Assembly (NCBI GenBank): GCA_905178155.1
Contig: CAJINV010000033.1
Location: 84,736-148,735, forward strand
From: Amoebophrya sp. A120
Lineage: Eukaryota > Sar > Dinophyceae > Syndiniales > Amoebophryaceae
Reading direction: 5' to 3'
DNA length: 64,000 nucleotides
Below the pieces are notes generated by a model, which ran no database searches, had not been told where the DNA came from, and saw only the letters and a list, made by a program, of their open reading frames with translations. This document shows positions 49,701-61,700 of this stretch, piece by piece; position 1 is the stretch's first letter, and every line of letters begins with the position of its first letter. A program made the translations under genes and the position numbers.

Positions 49701-52700
49701 CTTCCAGGTGTTGCCTATTCTGCATGAAAGGGACACGCCGTTGGGTCGTCCGCCATCGTGATAGGATCGCCGTGTCTGATCATTCGACCCCCTGTATGCT
49801 TTTTAGCGCGCAACCGGTCACAGAAGTAAGTCTTAGAGCAAGTTTGTAAGACTAACCCATCAAGGCAATACTGGAGCTCCACCGTGCTCGCGGGCTTGGA
49901 TGGTAAGGCAGGTCAGCCACACATAGCGCCCACTGGCTGTAGCCATGCGTAAGCAATCGATAGCAGTTTTGCAGGTGCAGCCGGGTGGTAGTTAGGAAGT
50001 GGGCCGGGTCCCCACGACCTAGGGGCATCGGCAGAGGCTAAATGTGTTCTAGCGCCCAGGTATTGGCAGAGGCTAAATCTGTTCTAACGCCAACCCGCCA
50101 GGAGTTAAATGGTACTACTACTACTACTGCATGACAGAAAAATGGTGCTCTTGGGTAACGTGCATGACTACAGATTCGAGAGTCATGCCAGACAAGCATG
50201 ACAAACATGCATTCTCCCAGACCCAGACATTTTTGCAGTTGATAGCGCACCTGGTTTAACTACGGCGTCGGCATGGCAAACCCCATCGCAAGTATTTTCC
50301 GCAACAACCGGGAGCTGTGCGAGAAGGTCCCCGTGGCTCTGATCTACGACTTCGCTTTCGCGCTGCAGGCCCGGTCCCGCGGCTTCTTGCCGCACCAGCT
50401 GGCGTTTTTCCACTCGATCCTGGTGGTGGGGGACCGAAAAATCAACCGAAACGCGGATATTCTAGCGGAAATCCTGTCGAAGCCAAGGTTTGATAAGGTT
50501 CTCCACTGCTTGTTCGACTCCGACGGGCGGAAGAAACGCCGGAGCATGCTGCGGAAGTTTGCGAGTTTGGAGGAATTGTCGAAGCCCGAGCCGTATGAAT
50601 TGCAAAAGTATCGTACTCGTATAAACGCATTACAAATTTCCTCAGCATGTTGATAAATAAAATTTGTAAAAATGCGGATATACCTAAGGAAAAAGATTTG
50701 TAATGCATGGGCGCAATTACTACGAGTACGAGACTTTTGCACAGGATAAGCCGTTCCGAAAGTGGAACGGCGACGACGCCGAGCTTGTCTACTCCGTGAA
50801 GTCGGTCGAGCTTCTCAGCTTGATTTGCCTCGGCCAGGGTGACGGCGGACGGTCCAGCTTCGTGGTGAACATGATTTCGCCAGACTCACTGACGGTCCAG
50901 TACATGGAAGTCCATGAGACCGTCTACATTACCACCGAGCCGGTCGGCGGCCAGCCCTCGATCTCCAAGGCCGCACAGGAGATGGCCCGGGTGTTACAGG
51001 GCGCGATGCTGGACCTGATGTCCAACTGCTACTACGAGACGGAAGTAAGGGACGACCGGTTCTGGAATTCGGATATTCACTTGTATCTACTCGAACTGCT
51101 CACCACGGAAATTGACAAAATCTTCAACGTATCAACTGCAACTATGTCTGGGGCTGGGAGATTGCGAGACTTGTCATGCTAGTCTGGCATGACTCTGAGC
51201 TCTCTATTACGTGGCCGCGAAGAGCTCCGCTTGCCCGTCATGCAAAAACGCAGTCTCTCGTGCGGAGTACGCAACTCAGAACCACAGCAAAACTTGTCAT
51301 GCTGGGCAGCGCATTACAGTGCTTTCACTGTACAACTCCCTTCCCTGCAACACAGGTTTCCAGACCCAGACATGTTTGCATTTGATACAACGTGAGTGCA
51401 AAGAACCGCCCGGTCACGGACAGCGAGGAGATTTTCGTCCACAGGGTGCTCCGCGCGCTAAACAACTACGTGCAGTGGGCGATGAGCATCACGGAGAAGC
51501 ACGGCACCACGCACAAGGGCATCCTGGATTTGTGCTATCCTGAGTAAAAACGTCCCCACACCAGAGTTGTCATGCAGATTTGCAATGACAGGAACATTTG
51601 TAATGCGCATCGCCAGGAGAGGCATTTTTAGTCGTGTTTTGGAATTTGTAATGTTGTAAACAGGATGAGCAGATGGATTTCTGATGCAGCTGGCCATGCG
51701 AACCTGCACTAAACTACGGACTGCAACTTGTGACGCGTGACCCTCAAAAGTTCTAGGTTTGTGTTGCAAAATCCCCATCTTGACTAGGTTTGTGTTGCAA
51801 AATCCGCCGCATTTTTTTAAAAAATTGCCGGTTGCAGCGGCATCTAACTCGAAGTTTGACAAAGCACTTTATAAGAAAAAGCACTTCGTAAAGAAAAGCA
51901 CTTCGTAAAGAAAAGCACTTCGTAAAACAAAACGTAGTCATGTAAAGCAGCACGGCAGATACTTCAACATACTAGCAGTGTGCGGGGGGGGCCAATGTGG
52001 TCCCCCCCACGCGCTGCGCCTATAAATAAAACACGCCAGGGAATTTTCTTTTTTTTCCAGCAGAGGCTGGCTGTGGGACTTGGGGCAATGCCGGGGATTA
52101 GAAATGCAAATATGATGGCAGTGCGTTTCTACTCTTAAGTATCCTGCTTCAAACATGTTTTATTTTTTTTTGGCCTTTTGTCACGCTCTTTGTCATTGTC
52201 TTTGGATTAGTACCGCGTCACACAATTGCACAAGTATTTAGAAAACATCATGGAAAATGGCACGCGGAGTCGGAAACATTGAAAACGACGCCGAGCTCGA
52301 CGGAGCCGCATGAAGGGCGGCGGGGGGTTGGAAGATCTGCGCGCGTTGTCGGGGCCACAGAAAGAGGAAGACCAGGCCGCGGGGCATACGCACGCGGGGG
52401 AGGAGGGGGAAAACGGAGGCGAAACGAGAACAAGGGGCGCAGTACGAAAACGGATCGAGAACCAACATGCTGGAGCAGGGGACAAGAGCGGAAAAGTAAG
52501 AAATCGGGAAAAAAAAGCCGTATACCTGCGCAATTCCTTACATGTGAATAACATGGTGGGCGGGAGGGGTTCTTCACATTTTTGGAAACGCCCACCGCCC
52601 CGACTAGAATAACTGAATGATGAAAAAATTGGGGGCAGGGCAAAAAAAAAATCCCCATCTTGACTCTGGTGTGGGGATGTTTTTACTCAGGATTTGTGCA

Positions 52701-55700
52701 GGGGCCGGATGAGCGGGCTGCTGAAGCAGATTCAGAACCGGGAGTTGCCCATCAGCAAGGACGTGTTTCTGATCGAGAACAAGCGGCTAATCGCCTGGAT
52801 CGAGGGTTCCGACGCGAAAGACCAACTTCGCATTCCGTCCGGGGTCATCACCGGCACGGCGAACAAGGGCCAGCAGGGCAACAGGAAGTCCTCCAGCTCC
52901 TCCTCCTCCGACAGTCATCATGGCGACCTGAAGCACAGTCGCGGGCGGTACACGCGGTTTCTGTCGCAGTTGAAGCACTCGCCACTGGTGAAGCACGAAC
53001 TGCAGCGGGAATCGGACCTCTTGATCGCGAAGATGATTTCCATCGACCAGTACACCGATCCGACCAACGCGCAGTTTCAGTCGGCGAAAAAGCTGTCCAT
53101 GGCCACGGGGCAGCCGATCGGGTGCGACTACCGCCGGATCAAGATCAAACTCGAAGATTTGGTCGACCGCATGGTGCGCCACTGCATGCAGATCATGGGC
53201 GAGATTAGTGGCATGCCGACGATCTTGCGAGTGTACGAGCTGCTAAATTTGATCATCGACTACTGTGATATTAGTTCGGGCAGTACTACTACGAACGCCA
53301 TGTACACCCTGGTCGAGTGTCAAACCATTTTCACGAAAGCCGGCGTGGTGCGGCTGATCATCGAGACCTTGATGCTCAAGCCGGACGCACACATCACGCA
53401 GAAAGCGCTTTCCTTATGGCGTTCTCAAACGTTACATTCTCGACTTGTACATGAAATCTGTCATGCAAGAATGGCAAGAGTGAAAGGGAAAAGATCGGCC
53501 CTTTTGCATTACAGGTTTGGAGCAGATTATAATGGTATCTAGCGCGTCGAGAAGTTGTCATGCGGAGAAGGCTTGATCGTGTGCAGAGCGATAGTATTTT
53601 TGCATGACAAATCATGTAACAGTTGAGAATGTAACATTTGAGAACGCCATACTCCTTGGGGATTTCCATGCTGCGGCCGAACAACGAAACCGTGCAGCAG
53701 GCCTTCACCTATCACAGGAAAAAAGTGTATACAGTTACACATTTGTTGGAGTTTCTGCATCACAGAGTGGCTCGTCATGGCAAAGAAAACCTGTAATGTG
53801 CAGACTATAAGGGAAAACACGAATGAAATGAGATAGGCAAGCATGTCCTGCATGACAGAGGTTGTCTGTCTTGCTTGTCTCCCATTGGAGTGTGTAACTG
53901 TAACACTTTTTTCCCACGATATCACCGAGGTGTTCTACAGTACGGACGATTCCGGACTCTGGTCGGTCTTCTGCACGATTTACGACCAAATTCTGAACAA
54001 CTTGAAACCCGTCCGGACGCTGAAGAAGGTGCAGCGGAAGTACGAGCAGAAGCGGGCCCAGGTTCGCAAGGAGCGGCCGGACTTGGCCGCGCAATTGGAC
54101 GAGGTGTCTGACTCGGCCTTGACCAGCGAAGAGCAAGAGTATTTGCAAATCTGGTCCGATATCCTACCGAAAAAAGCATAATGAAACCATGTTGATTTCT
54201 TGATGTGAAGATGCAAATCGAAGTCGACTCATGCTGAAAATTTACCACGTGCAGCATGCCATGTGTGTGCGCTCCCGCCTCATGGCAAACCCGCTTCCTG
54301 TGTCGTGCAACTACGATCTATATTTTCGCATGACTTTCACATCAAGTCGAAGTTGTCTTCTGCGCCGTTTTTCGGTGTGATCTCTGAGCAGGTCGAGAGC
54401 TGCTGCAAGTGCATTGAGTTCCAGCAGAAACTGTCCGAGGGGCACAACCTAACCATGCAGAACTACACCTACAACCAGCACGACAACTCGGCTATTACAA
54501 TGAAAAATGCCCCCACCCCCGAACTTGGGAGCATTTGTATTGCAAACCTTTCCAAATGAAACATTCGCCCTCTTGCATCTATCAGCATCACAGATCTCCA
54601 ATCGTGAATAGCAAAAATTTGTATTGCAAAATACCCCAGCAAGAGCGGCGCTTGTCGTGCAAGCGATGCGATAGATACACACCTAGGCTCTGCATCAGAA
54701 AGATTCATACTCCTTTCATGCATGACAAAAAGTTTTCATTTGGAAACTTCGCATCACAAATTTTTGCAATTTCAGGGTTGGGGGGCACTTTTCGCTGTAA
54801 TATCGGCGTCAGTGAATTTTGTGGAAAAAACTGTGGACTTATTTGTGAAATTGACCAAGTCCCGGGAAATTGTGGACGACCTAGACGAAGAAGAGCTAAT
54901 ATGCATTGCGAACACCAATTATATCCCTGGATGTCTGGAAGGTTGCAACTTGTCATGCTAAGTCTTGGATGATCATGCAAAAGTCTGTGTTGCATGATTA
55001 CCAAAAGTTGTTCACTTTTGACCAGGTTAAGAGGCAGTTTCTCATGCAGGATAGGCCTGATAGAGATCTCACTCTCACAGCATTGGTCATGTTAGGCGCT
55101 GGCGCATTCCAGCCCTCATGGGTCATGGAAAACTGGCATCATAACTCGTGCATTCTTCCAAACTACCCGCCAGACATATTTTTTGCATTTGATAGCTAGC
55201 GCTCGCCTGCAACAGCCTGGATCTGATCATCGAAGTCTTGCAAGGGCCGTGCGCGAGGAACCAGGTGTACGTGTCTGTGTCCGGGCTGGTGGAGCAAATC
55301 AACAAAATTCTCCGCTGGCCCTTCGCGAACATCGTCGATTTGAACGACGTATGATCCTGTGCAAAAGTATCGTACTCGTACTGTAATTGCAGTAGTTATG
55401 CAGGACAAATCTCTTACTCTTTCTCGAGGCAAATCGGCATTACATAATGCTGAGGTAATTTCATATTCATTTGTATTGCAATTTACGCTAGTCGCGCGAT
55501 ACTCTTGTATCAATGCATACGACGGCGATCAGTACCCGGACAGCGTGCGCGAGCTGAAGTACAAGTGCTGTCTCTGTTTGAACTGTCTGCTGGAACTTCG
55601 TCCGGACACAGAAGTTATCCACTGGAAGAACCATGTCTGGGTCTGGAAACTCGTACTGCTGGGTTTGGAATATTAGTGTATCATGCTCTCTAGTAAAAAT

Positions 55701-58700
55701 GCACAGCCAAGCATGTTGAGAAATATCATCTGCGCTGCTTTTTAGTGTTGCGTTTTCCGCGTGACGGACTGCGTTTTTGCGTGGCAGTACATACATAGAT
55801 ACAAAAGGGTCTGCTCGTCTTCTTGGACACGCATTGTCACAAAGAACAACTCTTCAGTCATGGCAAAAGACAAGCCTGAAGACCACAAACCTTCGTATCC
55901 TTCCAGACCCGGTGGACATGATTGCGATGCATAGAAGTGCACCGAAATATCATCCACCGCGTGGACATTTCCACCTTTCAAAACCGAGTCATTTTTGCGC
56001 ACCGCTATTTCTTGTCCGAGGTGCTGAACTGCGGACCCACAATATCCTGAAGAAAAACGTCCCCACACCAGCGTCAAGATGGAAAATCTGCTAGACAAAT
56101 CAGCCAGCTTTGGTTGTTTCGCATGACAGGTCTATCCTCGTAGTGTAGTCGTGTTTAGGTAGTTTACCAGCGTCACAGATCTAGCATATCGTGCTGGTTA
56201 TAGCATCATAAATTCCAAAACACGACTAGGGAATGCGAGTGCCTCTCATGGCGCTCCGCATGAGAAACTTTTTTGGCGTGCAGATTTGCATCACAACTCC
56301 GGGGTGGCGGTGGGGACGTTTTATCTCAGAATACACAAATCTAGAGGCCTTCGACGAGCCGGACACTAAACTGAAGCTCCCCAATATCGCAAGAAATGCG
56401 TGTTACAGTTACACATTGTGTTGCAGGCAGAGCGAGACAGACAAGCTCTGTCATGCCGGGTATGCATAGGAGCGTTGTTTCATACGCGTTTTCATTCCCG
56501 TAGGAGTCACAACAAATGTGTAACTGTAACACTTTTTTCGTGTGATACCCAATAAGTCGCCACAGTTGGTGGTGGAAAACTTTACGAATGATTTAGGCAT
56601 TGCAGGAGCAACAGTATCTTCTGATATTAGTAGCAATTGCTAGAAGTGCTCGTGGTCCTCACAAAAATACGAGAAATAGAACTTGCATGCAATCATGTTG
56701 TTGACGTTTGGAAAATGGTCATGTAGGAATATAATTGCAGTTGCTACTATGAATTAAGTAGGTGCATGAAAAATACTTTTGCAGAGGATATGGTCAGTTG
56801 CAAGACTATTTCGGCTATGGATTGTAAAAATGTCTGGGTCTGGAAGATTGTCAGATTTGTCATGCAGCTTTTCCATGACCCACGAGGTCTGGAATGCAGG
56901 GCCTAGCATGACAGATTCTATGCGATCTCTCTCATGCCTACCCTGCATGAGAAACTCCCTCCCGACTTGGTCAAAACTGGGCCACTTTTGGTAATCATGC
57001 AACACTGATTTTTGCATGCTTCAGATTTAGCATGACAAGTTGCATTCTTCCAGACCCACACACTTTCACATTTGATATCGGCGAGGCCTGGGAGCTGATC
57101 ATGGTGATGAACCAATTGTCTGAAGCGGACGAGTATGCACTGCAAAAATGTCGGGGTCTGGAAGGATGGAACTTGTAATGCTTATTCTGGATCGTGCAAA
57201 AATCTGTGTTGCATGAATGCCAAAAGTTGTCCACTTTTGACCAAGTTGAGAGGAAGTCTCTCATGCAGGATAGGCATGATAGGGATCTCACAGGATCTGT
57301 CATGCTAGGTCCTGCATTCCAGACGATGCAGCTCATGGAAAATATGCATGACAAGTCTCACAATCTTCCAGACCCAGACATTTTCGCATTTGATAACGAG
57401 GACTTCAAAAAGGCCGCAAGACCAAACTTCGCGCTGGCCGAGAAGCAGTTTGGCCCACTGGACTTCGCCAACGACAGCGAGCGGCAAACCGCGGAAAACG
57501 CCCGGACGTACGTATCGCGAGGGAAAATCCTCCCTTCCCATATCAAGATGGAAATCTGTGATGCAGATTTTTGGTCACAATGCTATAAGGGCAATAAAGT
57601 TGCGGACTGTAGTGCTGGGTGGTGTGGGAAAGCCTTGCATATTCAGCATGACAGGTGGCAGCTGGAATTGGGACACAGCATGACAAATTAACTGCAAGCG
57701 AAGCCACAGCTGCGGCTGTTGGCCTTCTAGCAATACAAGTCGATTTGTGTTGTACTCAAATACAGCACGATAAATTCGTTTTCGATGTTGGGAGCAGGGC
57801 GGATTTTTCTTCTTGATAGTGCGCGAAGAAGTTTGTGTTGGCGCACGAGTTTTTCTCGCGGTGGATTAAATCGATTGAAATCATGGTGGACGGAAACATT
57901 TTTGACGTGTGGTTCTATGCATTTTTGCAAAAGTGCAATATAGTATCCGATACTCGGTGTATAAAATAAAGTTGCGGTCGTGCATGTAGTGATAAGTCGA
58001 ACTTCATCGTCCCACCTGAAGATCTAGAAGCATTGCATTTTTTTCTTGAAATTTTTTTGCACGCTATTCCTTTTTATTATAGTTCTCCGATACTTTAACT
58101 TTTGCAATGCATATACTCCGCATGCCAGTGATTTGCGATTTTGTGTTGGGCAGTGCGAAAAGGGACATTGTGAACAAAATCAACTTCTCGTCGCCAGAAG
58201 AAAAAGCGGCCGAGTTCGTGGAAATGAGCGAAGCGATCTTCGCACAGGTACTTATTCCACAAATACTCCATACTTTCTAGAAGCACTACTACTTAAACGA
58301 CGAGGCAACACTATTTCATTTATCTTGCCACCAGCACGAAAATCTGACCAATGGTGTTTATTCATGCGCTAGTACAACGAACTCCTACTTCAACTACGTA
58401 GAAGCAAAAATGCTCGCACGTGATGAATTATTTTTTTAAAATAGCGCTGCAAAAGAAGAAGAACAACGTAAGTACTATCTCTCATCTACCTCTACACAGA
58501 CGGAGCACACTCGTGCGCTTTCGAAGTGGGAGTGGCCGATGGCGTTGTTGGTTCCAGGGCCGGCGAAGCGGCCGTTCAACTTTTTTCTGAAGAACGATTC
58601 GCAGAACTTGATGCGAATATCGGAGTACACGCTCTACATCGCAGTAGTGTTAAATTTGATCCTGGGAAACAACATGTACCTTGCTGACGTGAACGATGTG

Positions 58701-61700
58701 CAGGGAGATTTGCACCACCCCATCTACCCCATCCTCCACGCCGACGCCTATTGGTCCGTGATGGCAATCGCTTGGTTCTACCAGGTGCTCTATCACATGC
58801 AAATATGTTGTCTGGCTCTGGGAGGTGGTCCTCTGGGCAAAGCGGCTTACTTTTGATGTAGCGCATGAACGCACTCTTACAAGTTTTAGTTTATTTTTCG
58901 GTCACCTCGTCATGGAGAATTCATTCGCATGCAGCAAGCAAAGAAGTTGTTTGTTACCTCGTGGTCCCAGCACGACAAAAAAACTGGTCATTCCTATTCA
59001 TGCAACAGGATTACTAAAGAAGATTTTGGGGTTAAAATTTAGTACATTGATTCCGCAAGATCACACATGACATCTATCAGCATCCAGACCCACCAGACAT
59101 GTTTGCAATGTATATTCGAATGCTGATTACCAGCTTTATTTCCATCTGCCTCTACTCCCCTCTGGACCTGCGCAAATTTGAGGAAGAAACGAAAGTCGGC
59201 AAAAACGCGAGCTTTTTTGAGTACGTGAAGTCGACCAGGCCACTCGATTATCCACTGCAATAGAACAAATATGGTCTTCATCAAGTTGTCTGGAAAATGA
59301 CAACTGAGCTTGTCTTTGTCATGGTAAATGTGAACCGTGCATCGAAGTAAATCTGTGTTGCGTCAGCGGCAAATGCTACCCAATTTTCCTCGCCAAGCAA
59401 AGGGCGAACTTTCATCAATATGGAAAAATGGGTGTTTTCAAGCTCCGTTACGCAATCTTTTGTGACGCAGTTGTAGCTGCTTCCTCTGGTGTTTTTTTAC
59501 AACCTTTCTATCTTCGTCAACTTCACGAGAAGATTCGATTGATAAATGACTAATTCCAGAACAGCACCATCCAAGTTTCAATGCATATCGAAACCCTGTT
59601 GGCGGTGCTCACTCTGATCGCCGCGGTATACTGCTTTTCCATTCTCTACAAGATGCACTGGCTATCCTACAGAAAAAAGCGGTCAGGGCATATTTGCGAC
59701 GAAAAAATAAGTTAAGACAGAGAAATCAAATCACTCTGTTTAAATTCATCTGTGCTGGGCGCTCCGCGTGCTGTTTAAATTACAGCATACAAAGGACATG
59801 TTGCAAGAGGGATTGGTTCTTTTGCGTCTTTATTTTTGCATTACATACAAGTACCTGCTTTTTTTTCCGTGTGACACTGGCTGGCCTCCGTGATTGCGGT
59901 TTTCTTTCTGTGCGGGTTCTGGGACGACATTTGGCAGAAGCCGGAGGGGCACCGCCGAAACCACCGGTGTCCAAACAACTACTGGGCGCATCTGATTCGG
60001 ACGGTCGCCTATGCACCGCACATATGTCTGGGTCTGGAAAGGACAAGAAGTGAACTTCTCATGCGCATTCCACAACACACACAAATCTCTCATGCATAGG
60101 CAGCAAAAGTTAAAGTTGCCCACTTTCTGTCAGGAAATTGGGGGATTGTCATGCGGATTAGGAATTGTAGAATCTTCTCGATACCTGTGAAGATGCTAGG
60201 GCCTCCATGCCCGACCTTCTGTGTCATCCAAAAACAGCATGACAAAAATCTGCACCCTTCCAGACCGAGACATATTTGCATTTGATATCGCCATCGCCGG
60301 GGAAATATGCATTGCAAAAGTATCGTACTAGTATAGATTGCATCACAAATTTTTTCAAGAAGAGAAATGGAATTTGTAATGCTGATTTAGCTAAAAAGGG
60401 ATATTTGTCATGCATGATCGCAATTACTACGAGTACGATACTTTTGCACAGGATAGGAAAGAAGACCAATCTGGCGCCGCGTCGGACTGTCCATCATTTG
60501 TTGGCTGGGCATCTTTATGAATTGCAACAAAAGTACCGTAGTTTAAGTATCTTAATTGCAGCGCTGCCTGGAATTGGAAACTCAAATTTTTCATCAGGCA
60601 GCTTACAACTACGTAGTAATCTATTCTATTGAAATCAAAGTACTTACTCTTAGTGCGGTACTTGTGTAAAAATGCATAATCTTTGATGCGTGGTATTTCT
60701 TTTCCTTTCTGCTCCTGGACACGATGTTTCAGTACCCCATGCTGGAAAACGGTATCGAAGCGGAAAAAAAGCTCACCGCACACGACCCCGAGGACCTCGA
60801 CTGGTGGCCTTGCATGACAAGAAAACAGGTTACTACTTCTTGCCACGTTCAGCATTACAAGTTCCAATGCATACAAACCTGGCTTCTATCGAAGTGGATG
60901 AACAAGTTTGTGATGCGCGACTCTGCTTATTGATGTCGTTCTCGTTTGTAGATCCACAACATTCCACCAGGTTTGTACAACTACTCCAACGCCAACGTCG
61001 TGCGCGGAAAAGAAATTCGAATTGCATAACCTTGTTGAAAGCGGTGATGATACCGATAAAATCGCTGGGGCTGACCTTTCTACTTGGAATGATCATCATG
61101 TACACTTACGCGTTTGTGGGATTTTACTACTTCCGCCCGGATTTCTATCGCACGAAATACTTGCGGTCCCAGTCTCAACTTGTTGTAACAAGAACAACTT
61201 CGATAATTGTCGATTTTTTTTGTCCTCGAAGACGCATTAAATTTGTCTCCATTGAACTTCCCTTCACTGCTAAAATGGGCGGTGTTGCGTCGTTCAAGAT
61301 GCCTGGCTCTCAATGCAATCCAGTGCAGACAATTTACCTTCAGGAAACTTAGACAGTTCGTTAGCAGTTCCTGGCTCGCCTTGGCAGCTATTACAGTGCC
61401 GAAGAAGCTTGCTCCACATTGTCTTCCTGATGCGCCATGTCGAGCATGGCAGAATCTGTTATGCTGGACATGGCGGAAGAAAGCCAAGCATAGGTGGCTT
61501 TCGTGCGTTTTTTCTTTTGCTTTTGATGCATCAGAGTTTTTACTTTATATGAATGTGAATCGGTATGTAGCTGAAATTCCAATCTTCAAAAGGCCATCTA
61601 CTGAGACTGAGACATTTTTTTTTTCTTGCGATATCCCTGAGGGCGCCTGCACAAATATCGCGGATTGCACGGTGACGACGATTTATCAGGTAATATAGCA

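Larger units (their letters stand above)
49081..52304. repeat. Second copy of the 3224-bp assembly duplication
   Basis: Start of the right contig, repeating 45757-48980. It includes duplicated channel exons 49081-49602, 50250-50593, 50754-51129 and 51393-51535. These should be counted once. Confidence 0.92.
51536..52694 (+). mobile_element. Introner element, family B (forward) with nested insertion
   Basis: Begins TATCCTGAGTAAAAACGTCC and ends GATGTTTTTACTCAGGATT. Direct repeat TGTGC at 51531-51535 and 52695-52699. Length 1159 bp against about 280 for its relatives; the excess is the segment 51785-52664. Confidence 0.87.

Noticed and set aside
52279-52612. GC-rich open frames of 90-100 codons inside the nested insertion
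   Set aside because: Arg/Gly-rich, present in several frames at once, no motif, and inside a segment that must be removed for the channel frame to continue.
58442-58468. Micro-exon between two possible splice sites in the channel
   Set aside because: Its length would shift the frame; a single intron 58248-58499 joins the exons cleanly.
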